Positions 26,847-34,869 of a DNA stretch of 64,000 nt are shown piece by piece. Under the pieces are notes generated by a model. That model saw only the letters and a program-made list of their open reading frames with translations, had not been told where the DNA came from and did no database searches. Both the position numbers and the translations under genes were made by a program. This DNA is from Microbulbifer celer (lineage in GTDB: Bacteria > Pseudomonadota > Gammaproteobacteria > Pseudomonadales > Cellvibrionaceae): positions 124,001 to 188,000 of the forward strand of contig NZ_CP087715.1 of the NCBI RefSeq assembly GCF_020991125.1, read 5' to 3'. How positions within the stretch are numbered: the first letter of the stretch is position 1; every line of letters begins with the position of its first letter.

Positions 26847-26970
26847 GGTGGCGGTCCTGTTACCGGTGATTGCCTTGCGAGACACGCCGTGAACCCATCC
26901 ATGGGGGCTCTTCTAAAACATCCCTGTTTTAGAAGGTCTCGCAAGGCAATCCCCGGTAGCAGAACCTTCG
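26847..26970 (-). repeat. GGA-hairpin palindrome, copy 7 (3' of pullulanase)
   Basis: Outer arms GGTCCTG..TACCGG..ATTGCCTTGCGAGAC and complement. On the minus strand hairpin B is CTTCTAAAACA-GGGA-TGTTTTAGAAG, 11 bp, in which 11 of 12 bases fit the CsrA consensus; hairpin A is CCCA-TGGA-TGGG. It lies just past the pullulanase stop, sense to that gene and in opposite orientation to copy 6. Confidence 0.92.
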
Positions 26971-26998
26971 CTTCGGCTGCTTTGCTTCGTTTAAGGCT

Positions 26999-29900
26999 TT
27001 AGGAGAAAAGCGATTTAAGAAAATCGAAGACGCTCTGTAGCTTTTCCTTGTTTTCCTGTTTTATTTCTTCGACTTTCTCTTTCAGCTTTTCTTTCTTGGC
27101 TGCATGGCGGCTTTCCACAAACACAGCAGTAGCACGGCCCGGTAGAGTGAAGGTGCCGGTGTTGCGATTGAAATCTGCATGGCGCAGTGCCGGGTCCGCA
27201 GAGTGGCGTTGCATTGGGTGCAGTTTCAGGTGCGAGCCTGCAAGAGTGTCATTGGAAAAGGTGACACCTTCCTTGTCGCCATTGAACAGCACCACAATAC
27301 GTCCGTACCGGCGGTCGATCTTACCATCGGCGTCCTCCAACTGCATCGCAATCAAACCCGGCACCTGCTCGGGGCCGGTATTCAGGAAGCTGACGTGATC
27401 CTGGATTTCATCGGCGGTGGTCAACCGGAACAACGGAGAGCTGTTGCGGATGGCCAGTTGCTCGCGAAAGATCGCTGCAGTGAATTCACGATGGTCCTTT
27501 TGTGGCGCCAGGTCCGGATTGGCCAGCAATGGCTGCATGATCCACCAGCTGTCTTTGTTTTTGTCTGCCACCGGCAGGCCTTTGCCCCAGTTGCCATTCT
27601 CAAAACTGAAGTCCAGCGCATTGAACCAGTCACCGGAATTGTAACTGTCGCGGTCCATGGACTTGGAGCGCAGGAAATCCTGGCCGGCGTGAATAAATGG
27701 TACGCCCTGGGCGAACAGGACCAGTGAATTACTGAAGGCCTGGATACGCGCGCGATCTTCAATGGTTGCGGTGCTGTTGGCCTTGATCTGGATACCATCG
27801 AACAGGGTTTCATTGTCGTGGGCGGCAATGTAGTTGATGGATTCCTGCGGGTCGCCGGTGTAGCCAGTAGGCTGGCCGTTGTAGACCAGCTCGGCACCGG
27901 TGGTTTCACTGCCGTAGGAATCGATGAAACGATAGTCGCGCAGGTTACCGGCGAGGGAAACGCGGACCTTGTCCGCCAGTGTCAGCAGTGTCTGACGCTC
28001 ATCCTCACCAGCCCCGTTGTCATTAAATCGGCCGTTGCTGTCGGTAAACAACCCGGTACCAAAACCCTGTTCCTCAAAGCCGCCAAAGGGATTACCGCCG
28101 CGCACGCTGTCCCGCAGGCGATCGTTAAACGTACCTACGCCGGAGCCTGCCATATTGCCCTGGCGCGCCTGTTCGAAGCGCGCGTCGTTGGCGACTTCAC
28201 CGAAGTTCCAGCCCTCGCCATAGAGGTAAATGTCATTGCCATCCACGCCGGCATTACGTGGGGTGAGGGCGTCGAGCATGGCGCGGGTTTTAAGGATGTT
28301 GTCGAGGCTGTGATGGCCCATCAGGTCGAAGCGGAAGCCGTCCACCTTGTAGTCCCTGGCCCAGATTTCCATCGAGTCCAGCATCAGCTTTTCCATCATG
28401 CGATGTTCGCTGGCGGTATTGGCGCAGCAGCTGCTCATTTCCACGCCGCCGTCATTGTTGCGACGGTGATAATAGCCGGGGACGATTTTATCCAACACCG
28501 AATTCTGGTACTGGCCGTAGGAGCTGGTGTGGTTGTAGACCACATCCATCACCACGCGCAGGCCGGAGCGGGAGAGTCCCTGTACCATTTCGCGGAATTC
28601 GCGTATACGTTGTGGACCGTTGGCGTCGGTGGCATAGCTGCCTTCGGGCACGGTGAAGTGCAGCGGGTCGTAGCCCCAGTTGAAGCCGTCGCTGTCGCGG
28701 ATACTGCTGATGGCCGCCTGCTGTTCCGGGCTGTCGGGTGCGTAGACAGAAAGATCTTGCGGCACTACCTGCTGATTTTTGTCTTCATTCACCGTGGCGA
28801 AGTCGAATGCCGGCAACAGGTGAATGTGTGTCATGCCCGCGTGGGCGAGCTTTTTCAGGTGGCGCATGCCATCGCTGCGGTGCCGGGCGAAGGCCTTGAA
28901 CGTGCCGCGCTCTGGTTCCGGAACGGTTGTATCGGCGATGGAGAAATCGCGCACGTGTAGCTCGTATACGGAAATATCTTCCGGGTTTCCCAGCCTGGGT
29001 TTGCGCACATGGCGCCAGCCGCGGGGCTGCAGGTCGCGATCGTCCAGGTTGATGATCTGGCTCTTGCCGCTGTTGATGGACAGGCTCAGGGAGTAGGGAT
29101 CGGTCACCAGGTTGGTTTCCAACGCGTCGGAGAAGTAGGAGTAGACCTCCACTTCGTACAGGTAATAGGCGCGGTCCCACTCTTTGCCGATGCTTGCCTG
29201 CCAGGCGCCGTCCAGCTGCGCCATGTCCACCACCATATCCGCGGTTTCAGCAGTGGCATCGCTGAACAGGTGCAGTTTTACCGAGCGTGCCGTGGGTGCC
29301 CACAGGGCGACGTCGATAGTGTTGTCCCCCACCGTCGCGCCGAGCTTCCCATCATAGTAAAACTGATCATCCAGCAGGCCGGCAAACTGGATGCCGGTGG
29401 CATCTTTCAGGTTGCCGTCGCTGTCGTACAGGGCGAGGGCGAGCTGTCCGCTAACCAACGCGTGCAGGTCAACTTCCTGGTTCAGGACAAAACCAGACTG
29501 GCCGGCAAGGTGGGGGAATTTCTGCTGCAGTTTCGCCGGCAGTCCGCCGGTTTGCTGCAGGTTATAGCTGCTGTCGGCATCGATGCCGTCCGGCGTGATC
29601 TGCAGTGTGCCGTCGGCACTGTGCAACAGTTTGACCTGGTCGCCCTCTGCGGGGTTGATATCCCACGCAAACTGATCGGCGCTGATCCAGTGGGCTTTTT
29701 CCTGGGTGAGATCGCCGCGGGGAATACCGTTGGTGCTGACGGTGACGTGCTTGCTGTCAGCATCAAAGGCGAAATAGATTTCGTCACCGGCTTCCGCCAC
29801 GGTGAAAGGAATATTTGCCCCGTTATTACCGTAACTCTCACTCCAGCCTTCGTTGAGCGCCACCTTGAATTCGTAAGAGCCCGCAGGAATTTCGCTGGTC

Positions 29901-30439
29901 AGGAAGGTGTAGAGTCCGTCACCATCGCTGTCCTGCATCCAGCTTCGCAGGCAGCCCGGTTGCCAGTCACCGGAACAGCCGAGTGCGCCCTGGAAACTGC
30001 CCGTCACAGTAGCGATGGTGCTGTTGGCATTGCTGGTGATCCAGTGGGTTTGGTGATCGTAGTAGAACTGCACTGTACGGATTTCATCCAGCTGCAGTCC
30101 GACATTGGCACCACTGCGGACGCCGCCTGCGCCGTAATTTTCATCCCAGCTGTTGTTGAGGGCGGCTTTGTATTCCCAGTTGCCGGCGGGGACGGTGAAG
30201 GTGCCCTGCCATTTGTCGTCGCCGGCGTCATAGGTGAGCTGGGTGGCCGCGCACTCCGGCTGCCAGTCCCCCGGGCAGCCAAGGGCGGTCTGCATACTAC
30301 CGGGAATACTGACTGAGCTCGGGTCCGGGGTATCGGCGGCCTGGGTGCGGGTGGCATGGAAGACCGATAGGGATAGTACGCTCGCGGCCAGCAACAGGCT
30401 GGTGGATGCGGGAGTGGTTGCGGAATTGGTTGCTCGCAT
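26999..30439 (-). CDS. Secreted pullulanase-type alpha-1,6-glucosidase (GH13)
   Basis: The 1146-residue enzyme has a signal peptide ending near TQAAD (residue 35) and two tandem X25-type starch-binding modules, each starting ALGCPGDWQPEC or ALGCSGDWQPGC and ending in a KxALNxxWxExYG block (residues 45-110 and 145-215). N-terminal pullulanase domains and a GH13 catalytic domain follow, with FNWGYDPLHFTVPEGSY, DVVYNHT, GFRFDLMGHH (nucleophile Asp), YLYGEGWNFGE (acid/base Glu) and AAHDNETLFD. It would cut alpha-1,6 branches of pullulan, starch or glycogen outside the cytoplasm. The last 35 residues are an unusual Lys/Glu-rich helix ending FDFLKSLFS. No other starch genes are adjacent. Confidence 0.93.
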   Translation of the reverse strand: MRATNSATTPASTSLLLAASVLSLSVFHATRTQAADTPDPSSVSIPGSMQTALGCPGDWQPECAATQLTYDAGDDKWQGTFTVPAGNWEYKAALNNSWDENYGAGGVRSGANVGLQLDEIRTVQFYYDHQTHWITSNANSTIATVTGSFQGALGCSGDWQPGCLRSWMQDSDGDGLYTFLTSEIPAGSYEFKVALNEGWSESYGNNGANIPFTVAEAGDEIYFAFDADSKHVTVSTNGIPRGDLTQEKAHWISADQFAWDINPAEGDQVKLLHSADGTLQITPDGIDADSSYNLQQTGGLPAKLQQKFPHLAGQSGFVLNQEVDLHALVSGQLALALYDSDGNLKDATGIQFAGLLDDQFYYDGKLGATVGDNTIDVALWAPTARSVKLHLFSDATAETADMVVDMAQLDGAWQASIGKEWDRAYYLYEVEVYSYFSDALETNLVTDPYSLSLSINSGKSQIINLDDRDLQPRGWRHVRKPRLGNPEDISVYELHVRDFSIADTTVPEPERGTFKAFARHRSDGMRHLKKLAHAGMTHIHLLPAFDFATVNEDKNQQVVPQDLSVYAPDSPEQQAAISSIRDSDGFNWGYDPLHFTVPEGSYATDANGPQRIREFREMVQGLSRSGLRVVMDVVYNHTSSYGQYQNSVLDKIVPGYYHRRNNDGGVEMSSCCANTASEHRMMEKLMLDSMEIWARDYKVDGFRFDLMGHHSLDNILKTRAMLDALTPRNAGVDGNDIYLYGEGWNFGEVANDARFEQARQGNMAGSGVGTFNDRLRDSVRGGNPFGGFEEQGFGTGLFTDSNGRFNDNGAGEDERQTLLTLADKVRVSLAGNLRDYRFIDSYGSETTGAELVYNGQPTGYTGDPQESINYIAAHDNETLFDGIQIKANSTATIEDRARIQAFSNSLVLFAQGVPFIHAGQDFLRSKSMDRDSYNSGDWFNALDFSFENGNWGKGLPVADKNKDSWWIMQPLLANPDLAPQKDHREFTAAIFREQLAIRNSSPLFRLTTADEIQDHVSFLNTGPEQVPGLIAMQLEDADGKIDRRYGRIVVLFNGDKEGVTFSNDTLAGSHLKLHPMQRHSADPALRHADFNRNTGTFTLPGRATAVFVESRHAAKKEKLKEKVEEIKQENKEKLQSVFDFLKSLFS

Positions 30440-30606
30440 TGGGATTCTCTCTGGGCTGATTGTTGTTATTGCATTCGAGACGGGGCATCGCTTCCCCGGT
30501 ACCCATTGGATGCAAGTTTGCCCGGCTCTGCCTCCTCCCCTGGGGGAGGCTGAATGAAAACTGCGACACAGTCGCTCATCGGCCGGTGGCTGTGAGCGGG
30601 CCTCTC

Positions 30607-30624
30607 TGTAACAAACCCTTCACA
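30607..30624 (+). promoter_or_regulatory. Imperfect GacA-box-like palindrome
   Basis: TGTAAC-AAACCC-TTCACA matches 9 of 12 defined positions of the GacA upstream activating sequence TGTAAG-N6-CTTACA. Its centre is about 67 bp before the start expected from a -10-like TAAGAT at 30671-30676, the spacing typical of rsmY/rsmZ promoters. The two inner mismatched positions are usually conserved, so this is tentative. Confidence 0.4.
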
Positions 30625-30682
30625 AAATCTTCATGTGAACGAAACCTGATCACGCCATTCTGTGCACGAGTAAGATGCAGAT

Positions 30683-30841
30683 CTCGCGAAGTGCTCAGGA
30701 AGAGCAGATCAGTCACGGAAGGGGAAGCGGGATCGGGAAGGGCGTCTATACTCAAGACATCAGATTGCTGCGGGTCGAGAAAGGTGATGTACCGGCAGCT
30801 CTCCGATATAAGAGGCCGGCTTATGCCGGCTTTTTCTTTTT
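30683..30841 (+). ncRNA. Candidate RsmY/RsmZ-like CsrA-sequestering small RNA (second candidate)
   Basis: From the predicted start to a strong terminator is about 159 nt with no good ORF. Five GGA motifs fall within 41 nt (30698-30738: AGGA, CGGA, GGGGA, GGGA, GGGA). The first is in the loop of TGCTC-AGGAA-GAGCA. GGA in loops or single strands is how Rsm-type RNAs titrate CsrA/RsmA. The start is estimated from the -10-like TAAGAT; no good -35 is seen, as is normal for activator-dependent promoters. Confidence 0.5.
30811..30841 (+). terminator. Rho-independent terminator of the candidate small RNA
   Basis: GGCCGGC-TTAT-GCCGGC followed by TTTTTCTTTTT, far from any protein-gene stop. Its presence shows that the region upstream is transcribed on the plus strand. 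Confidence 0.85.
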
Positions 30842-30851
30842 ATGTGCCGGA

Positions 30852-30935
30852 ATTGAAAATGACGTCCATGTCGTTTTCAAATCCGACGCAGGCGAAAACA
30901 CTGGCACAGAGGCGTGACTCTGCTGGGTTTTCGCC
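30852..30935 (-). repeat. Two adjacent hairpins, one with a GGA loop
   Basis: 30852-30880, read on the minus strand, has arms TTGAAAACGAC / GTCATTTTCAA around ATGGAC, the same loop as hairpin B of copy 1. 30891-30935 is a second imperfect hairpin with arms GGCGAAAAC / GTTTTCGCC. Neither is followed by a T run. They probably belong with copy 8. Confidence 0.55.
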
Positions 30936-30985
30936 TGCTTGCTCCGGCCTTCGGCCGCGAGGAGCGCCGTATAAAGTTCGGTGAC

Positions 30986-31085
30986 GGCAAATCACAGGGG
31001 GAACGGTTTTGGAACCGAGCTAGGCGCTCCCCTGTGGATACATCCCTGTACGCTCTGTCGGAAACCATTCCCCCGGCGCTTTGCC
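30986..31085 (-). repeat. GGA-hairpin palindrome, copy 8
   Basis: The outer arms are imperfect (GGCAAA..GGGGGAAcGGTTT and its near complement). On the minus strand 31051-31040 reads GTACAGGGATGT, an exact 12/12 match to the CsrA SELEX consensus RUACARGGAUGU, folded as TACA-GGGA-TGTA. The left side carries the GAGCTAGGCGC variant motif. Confidence 0.75.
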
Positions 31086-31133
31086 TTCAGCTCAACCCGT
31101 AGAGCACTGAACAGCGATTTTGTTTACCATTCA

Positions 31134-31271
31134 GTTGCCTAGGGGACATTTCACTGTTAATGTGCAAAATTACACCAGCGGAGGATGATTGATGATTGTT
31201 TCCAATCCCCGCCGGGTCAGCCGCGACGTCTGAATCGCTTCCTGCCCGGCAAGTTTCTTCTTGTCGGGTTT
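31134..31271 (+). promoter_or_regulatory. Leader of the RsgA-type gene with short ORF and hairpin
   Basis: A possible promoter (TTGCCT, 17 bp, TAATGT ending at 31162) is followed by GGAGG and a 13-codon ORF at 31192-31233 (MIVSNPRRVSRDV). Next is a nine-base-pair hairpin CCCGGCAAG / CTTGTCGGG at 31245-31268 with only TTT behind it. The arrangement resembles a leader peptide with attenuator, but neither the peptide nor the hairpin is recognised. Confidence 0.3.
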
Positions 31272-31380
31272 CCCCTCTATTGGAAACCCTTTCAATGACT
31301 GCCCAGACTTGAGTCTGCGGCAATGAAATCGTGTGTCTGCGTGAATGACCAATCGCGCGGCACCCTGAGGGTTTGGAACA

Positions 31381-32502
31381 TTGAGTAAATCTTTGATCTC
31401 ACGCCGCCCGGCATTCCGCCGCGGCGCGGCAGCGGGCGGTATTGCCCGCGGCACAGAATCTCCCTTGAACAAGTTGGGCTGGAAGCCATTTTTTCAGCAG
31501 CAGCTATCTCTGGATGAACTGACCGACTGTGATCCGGTACGGGTCGTAGCGGTGCACCGCAGTCAGATTGACGTGACAGGTGAAGCGGGGGAGGAGCCGG
31601 TACGGGTCTCTGGCCCCCTGTTTGAAGACGCACTGAAAAAGCCCACTGTGGGTGACTGGTTGCTACTGGCGCGAGACAGCCGTAAACCGCTGCGCCGACT
31701 GGACCGCAGTAGCCTGTTCAAGCGTATGGCACCGGGTGCAAAGCAGGCGCAGTTGATTGCGGCGAATGTCGATAACGTACTGATCGTGTCTTCCTGCAAT
31801 CACGACTTTAACCTGTCGCGGGTGGAGCGTTATCTCGCGCTGGTCAAGGAGGCGGGCTGCCGTGCCTGCCTGGTGCTGACCAAGGCAGATATGAGTGATG
31901 ACCACGAGCAATATCGAGAGGTATTGAAGGCCTATCGCGACCTGCCGGTGGTTCTGGTGAATGCGCTGGATAGCGAGAGCGTAGTTGCATTGAGGGAATA
32001 CTGCGAAAGCGGTGAAACCCTCGCGCTCCTGGGTTCCTCCGGTGTAGGGAAATCTACGCTTCTGAACAGCCTCGCCGGCAGCGAACTGGCTGCGACTTCG
32101 GGTATTCGCGAAGACGACAGCAAGGGCCGCCACACCACCCGTCATCGGGCGCTGTACACCATTCCCGATGGCGGCCTGTTACTGGACAGCCCCGGTATGC
32201 GCGAGCTGGGGCTCGCGGATGTCAGTGCAGGATTGTCTGCAACTTTCTCTGATATTGAAGCGCTGGCCTCTCTGTGTCGCTTTGGCGATTGCGCCCACGA
32301 TGCGGAGCCGGGATGTGCGGTGCAGGCGGCGATCGAGTCTGAAGAGCTGGACGAGCGCCGCCTGCGCAACTGGCGCAAGCTGGAGCGGGAGGTGGCGCGT
32401 AACAGTAAAACGTTGGCAGAATCTCGTGCAGACGAGCGGGCCTTTACGAAACTGGTGCACCATGCGTTGAAGCATTCGCGTTCGCGCAAAAACAAAACTT
32501 GA
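31381..32502 (+). CDS. rsgA: RsgA/YjeQ-type circularly permuted GTPase
   Basis: The 373-residue protein has an OB-fold-like N-terminal part, a GTPase domain with motifs in permuted order (G4 LTKAD near residue 165, then G1 GSSGVGKST near residue 220, then G3 DSPGMRELG) and a C-terminal zinc site LCRFGDCAHDAEPGCAV. RsgA-type GTPases finish 30S ribosome maturation. The divergent N terminus (LNKLGWKPFFQQQL) suggests a paralogue of the main RsgA. No ATG is near the start. TTG 31381 has a weak site; TTG 31465 would begin exactly at LNKLGW and is a real alternative. A terminator follows. Confidence 0.85.
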   Translation: MSKSLISRRPAFRRGAAAGGIARGTESPLNKLGWKPFFQQQLSLDELTDCDPVRVVAVHRSQIDVTGEAGEEPVRVSGPLFEDALKKPTVGDWLLLARDSRKPLRRLDRSSLFKRMAPGAKQAQLIAANVDNVLIVSSCNHDFNLSRVERYLALVKEAGCRACLVLTKADMSDDHEQYREVLKAYRDLPVVLVNALDSESVVALREYCESGETLALLGSSGVGKSTLLNSLAGSELAATSGIREDDSKGRHTTRHRALYTIPDGGLLLDSPGMRELGLADVSAGLSATFSDIEALASLCRFGDCAHDAEPGCAVQAAIESEELDERRLRNWRKLEREVARNSKTLAESRADERAFTKLVHHALKHSRSRKNKT

Positions 32503-32531
32503 TGGGTCGGTAAAATCCGCTCCCCCACTCT

Positions 32532-32576
32532 CCCGGAGGCCGAATATGCTCACCGTATTCGCCCTCCGGGTATTTT
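32532..32576 (+). terminator. Rho-independent terminator after the RsgA-type gene
   Basis: A 15-base arm CCCGGAGGCCGAATA at 32532 pairs with TATTCGCCCTCCGGG at 32556 (one mismatch region), followed by TATTTT. Confidence 0.8.
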
Positions 32577-32632
32577 CGCTGGAGTTTTGGTAGTCTGCCC
32601 GGCAGTTAATCGATTCTCTCCAGTATGACCGC

Positions 32633-33328
32633 ATGACTCCCAACCCCTCTTCCTGCCGCATCCTGATCGCCGAAGACGATGCCGAGCTGAATCAGCAGAT
32701 CACCACCATGATGGACGATGCGGGCTACCAGACCGGCAGTTGTCTGGATGGTGAAGCGGTGCTGGAAGCGGTTGCCAGGCAGCCCTATCAGCTGATCCTG
32801 CTGGATCTGATGCTGCCCAAACTGGATGGTATCTCCGTACTTCGCCTGTTGCGTAAATCCAGCCGGATTCCGGTGATCGTCGTCACCGCCAAAGGGGCGG
32901 AAGAAGAGCGGATTACCGGTCTGCGTCACGGAGCGGATGACTATATTTCCAAACCGTTTAACCAGGTGGAACTGCTGTTGCGGGTCGAGGCGCTGTTGCG
33001 TCGCGCCCAGCCGATGGTGGTGGAGAAACCGGAAGCCCTGGAAATCGACCAGTTGACCCTGAAACTCTCTGACCTGCAGGCCAGGGTGGGAGCCGAGGAC
33101 CTGGAACTCACCGCGATCCAGTTCAATTTGCTGTGGGAGTTGGCGGCAAATCGTGGAGACGTGCTCAGCAAGGCCTACCTTTCCCGCGAGGTGCTGAACC
33201 GTCCCCTCGGGGCCTATGACCGCAGCCTGGATATGCACCTGAGTCGGGTGCGGCGAAAACTCTCCCGGGCCGGCTGGCGCGGAGAGCGGTTACAGACGGT
33301 ACGGGGAAAGGGGTACTGCCTGAAATGA
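32633..33328 (+). CDS. OmpR-family response regulator
   Basis: The 231-residue regulator has a receiver domain (RILIAEDDAELNQQI with the acidic pair; phospho-acceptor Asp in LILLDLMLPKLDG near residue 57; switch Thr in VVTAKG; Lys in YISKPFN) and a winged-helix DNA-binding domain ending YDRSLDMHLSRVRRKL..VRGKGYCLK, closest in character to CpxR/PfeR types. All phosphorylation residues are intact. It overlaps the sensor kinase gene by four bases. The pair sits directly upstream of a TonB receptor, as in pfeRS-pfeA of Pseudomonas, suggesting that it controls that receptor. Confidence 0.93.
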   Translation: MTPNPSSCRILIAEDDAELNQQITTMMDDAGYQTGSCLDGEAVLEAVARQPYQLILLDLMLPKLDGISVLRLLRKSSRIPVIVVTAKGAEEERITGLRHGADDYISKPFNQVELLLRVEALLRRAQPMVVEKPEALEIDQLTLKLSDLQARVGAEDLELTAIQFNLLWELAANRGDVLSKAYLSREVLNRPLGAYDRSLDMHLSRVRRKLSRAGWRGERLQTVRGKGYCLK

Positions 33329-34701
33329 ATCGCCGCCTGTTGTGGAAACTGATCCTGCTGATCACCGCCGGCATCGTCGCCATGTTCTATCTGATCAATT
33401 ACGTCACCGTACGTGCGGAAGAAGAGATGAGCATGCTGAGCCAGGCCCACCGCGACGAGCTGCGCGACTGGGGAAAGCAGGCGGAGGCGCTGTATTTTGC
33501 CGGCGACAGGTCATCCCTGGAGCGCTGGCTCACGGAGCTGCAGGCGCGGGAGGACACTTTCGCCGCGGTGGTGGGTTATGAAATTCGGCATGTGGCCGGC
33601 AGTCGCGGGCTGGAAGAGCGCTACAGCGGAAATAAGCTGGGGCGGGATGTGGAGTGGAAAATCCATCTGTACTTTGAAAATAATCCGGTAATGGAAATCC
33701 CGTTTGAGCAGTCGGATACCAGCTTCCTGGTGCTGCTCCCAGACCGCATGCGCCCCGGCAGTTACTGGCAGACAACGCGTCTGCTGCTGCAGATTTTCCT
33801 GCCGGCGCTGATTCTGGCCATTTTATCCGTGCTGTTGTACCGCCATATTATGCAGCCGCTGATCAGCCTGCAGCGCGCCACCCGGGAGTTCAGCCGAGGA
33901 GATTTTTGCGTGCGCGTGCGGCCGCAACTGGGGGCGCGCAAGGACGAGTTCAGCGAACTCGCGACTGCTTTCGATCAGATGGCGGCACGTATCGGTGAGC
34001 AGCTGGTCAACCAACGCCAGTTGATTGCCGACTTTTCCCATGAATTGAGAACGCCGCTGACGCGGTTGGAGATTGCCATCGGCAGTCTCGGTAAAACCTA
34101 TCCCGATGACCCGAACGTGCAGCGATTGCGACGGGAAGCCAACCACTTCCGCAAACTGACGGAAGATACCCTGGCGCTGGCCTGGCTGGACAATGAACAG
34201 CCGAGGCTGCAACAGGAGACCCTGGACCTGGTGGATCTGATCGACGTGATTGTCGAAGACGCCCGCTTTGAGTTCCCCGACCGGGTGATACAGACCCAAC
34301 TGCCGGATTCCGCTGAGTTGAAAAACAGCAGCCATCAGGCCGTGGGGCAGGCGCTGGAGAATATCCTGCGCAATGCGCTGCGCTACACCCCGGCGGGCGA
34401 GACGGTGGACGTTGCGCTGCTCGCGTGTCGGACAAAAGCCGGAGTGCCCGAATTCCAGGTGACCGTCAAAGATCGCGGCTCCGGTGTGCCGGATGCACTA
34501 TTGGAAACCATTTTCCGCCCCTTCTACCAGACCGATCCCTCGCGCAGTGCAGGCGGTGTGGGCAACGGTAAGTCGGGCGGCGTCGGTCTCGGCCTGGCAC
34601 TGGCCCGCCGTCAACTCACCGCTGTGGGTGGCCAGGTGGTTGCCCGCAACCGGGCAAAAGGTGGGCTGTGTATGACCATTTCCCTGCCAGCAGCCTGCTA
34701 A
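33325..34701 (+). CDS. Membrane sensor histidine kinase paired with the preceding regulator
   Basis: This 458-residue kinase has two membrane helices (LILLITAGIVAMFYLINYVTV near residue 12, and LLLQIFLPALILAILSVLLY near residue 160) bracketing a periplasmic sensor of about 125 residues. A HAMP domain follows, then the phospho-acceptor histidine in IADFSHELRTPLTRLEI, N box NILRNALRYTP, and G boxes DRGSGVP and GVGLGLALARR. The periplasmic domain matches nothing I recognise. It overlaps the regulator by ATGA. Confidence 0.93.
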   Translation: MNRRLLWKLILLITAGIVAMFYLINYVTVRAEEEMSMLSQAHRDELRDWGKQAEALYFAGDRSSLERWLTELQAREDTFAAVVGYEIRHVAGSRGLEERYSGNKLGRDVEWKIHLYFENNPVMEIPFEQSDTSFLVLLPDRMRPGSYWQTTRLLLQIFLPALILAILSVLLYRHIMQPLISLQRATREFSRGDFCVRVRPQLGARKDEFSELATAFDQMAARIGEQLVNQRQLIADFSHELRTPLTRLEIAIGSLGKTYPDDPNVQRLRREANHFRKLTEDTLALAWLDNEQPRLQQETLDLVDLIDVIVEDARFEFPDRVIQTQLPDSAELKNSSHQAVGQALENILRNALRYTPAGETVDVALLACRTKAGVPEFQVTVKDRGSGVPDALLETIFRPFYQTDPSRSAGGVGNGKSGGVGLGLALARRQLTAVGGQVVARNRAKGGLCMTISLPAAC

Positions 34702-34807
34702 ACCGCTCTGTTTTTCGGCGGATTGTTTCCGTTAGTGCGGCCCCGGATACTGGAACGCAATGTAACAAATGCAACAGCGCTGTACTTTGAAAGGGTTAAT
34801 AGGAATA

Positions 34808-34849
34808 ATTCGCGTTTGCATAAATGCTGAAAGCAAAGCAAACGCGAAT
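34808..34849. promoter_or_regulatory. Twelve-base inverted repeat before the TonB receptor
   Basis: ATTCGCGTTTGC at 34808-34819 and its exact complement GCAAACGCGAAT at 34838-34849 are separated by 18 bp, ending 20 bp before the receptor start. It could be a regulator operator or an mRNA hairpin just 5' of the ribosome binding site (GGAAGGAAAG). A direct repeat TGTAAC-AAA-TGCAAC lies about 40 bp upstream of it. Confidence 0.6.
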
Positions 34850-34869
34850 CCATCCGGAAGGAAAGCCCA

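Larger units (their letters stand above)
30440..31380. other. Long intergenic region without protein genes
   Basis: These 940 bp between divergent pullulanase and the RsgA-type gene contain no convincing protein gene. They hold a palindrome CCTCCTCCCC-TGGGGGAGG at 30531, a possible GacA box, a candidate small RNA with terminator, several free-standing hairpins, palindrome copy 8 and a short leader ORF. The named elements are listed separately. Confidence 0.7.

Noticed and set aside
30531-30540. CCTCCTCCCC matching a MalT box on the minus strand upstream of pullulanase
   Set aside because: It is one arm of a simple GC palindrome, only one box is present where MalT promoters have several, and I see no MalT gene here.
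30606-30638. Three 11-bp units resembling a Pho box
   Set aside because: The units fit the consensus poorly at key positions, there is no -10 at the required distance, and the same bases fit a GacA-like palindrome with better context.
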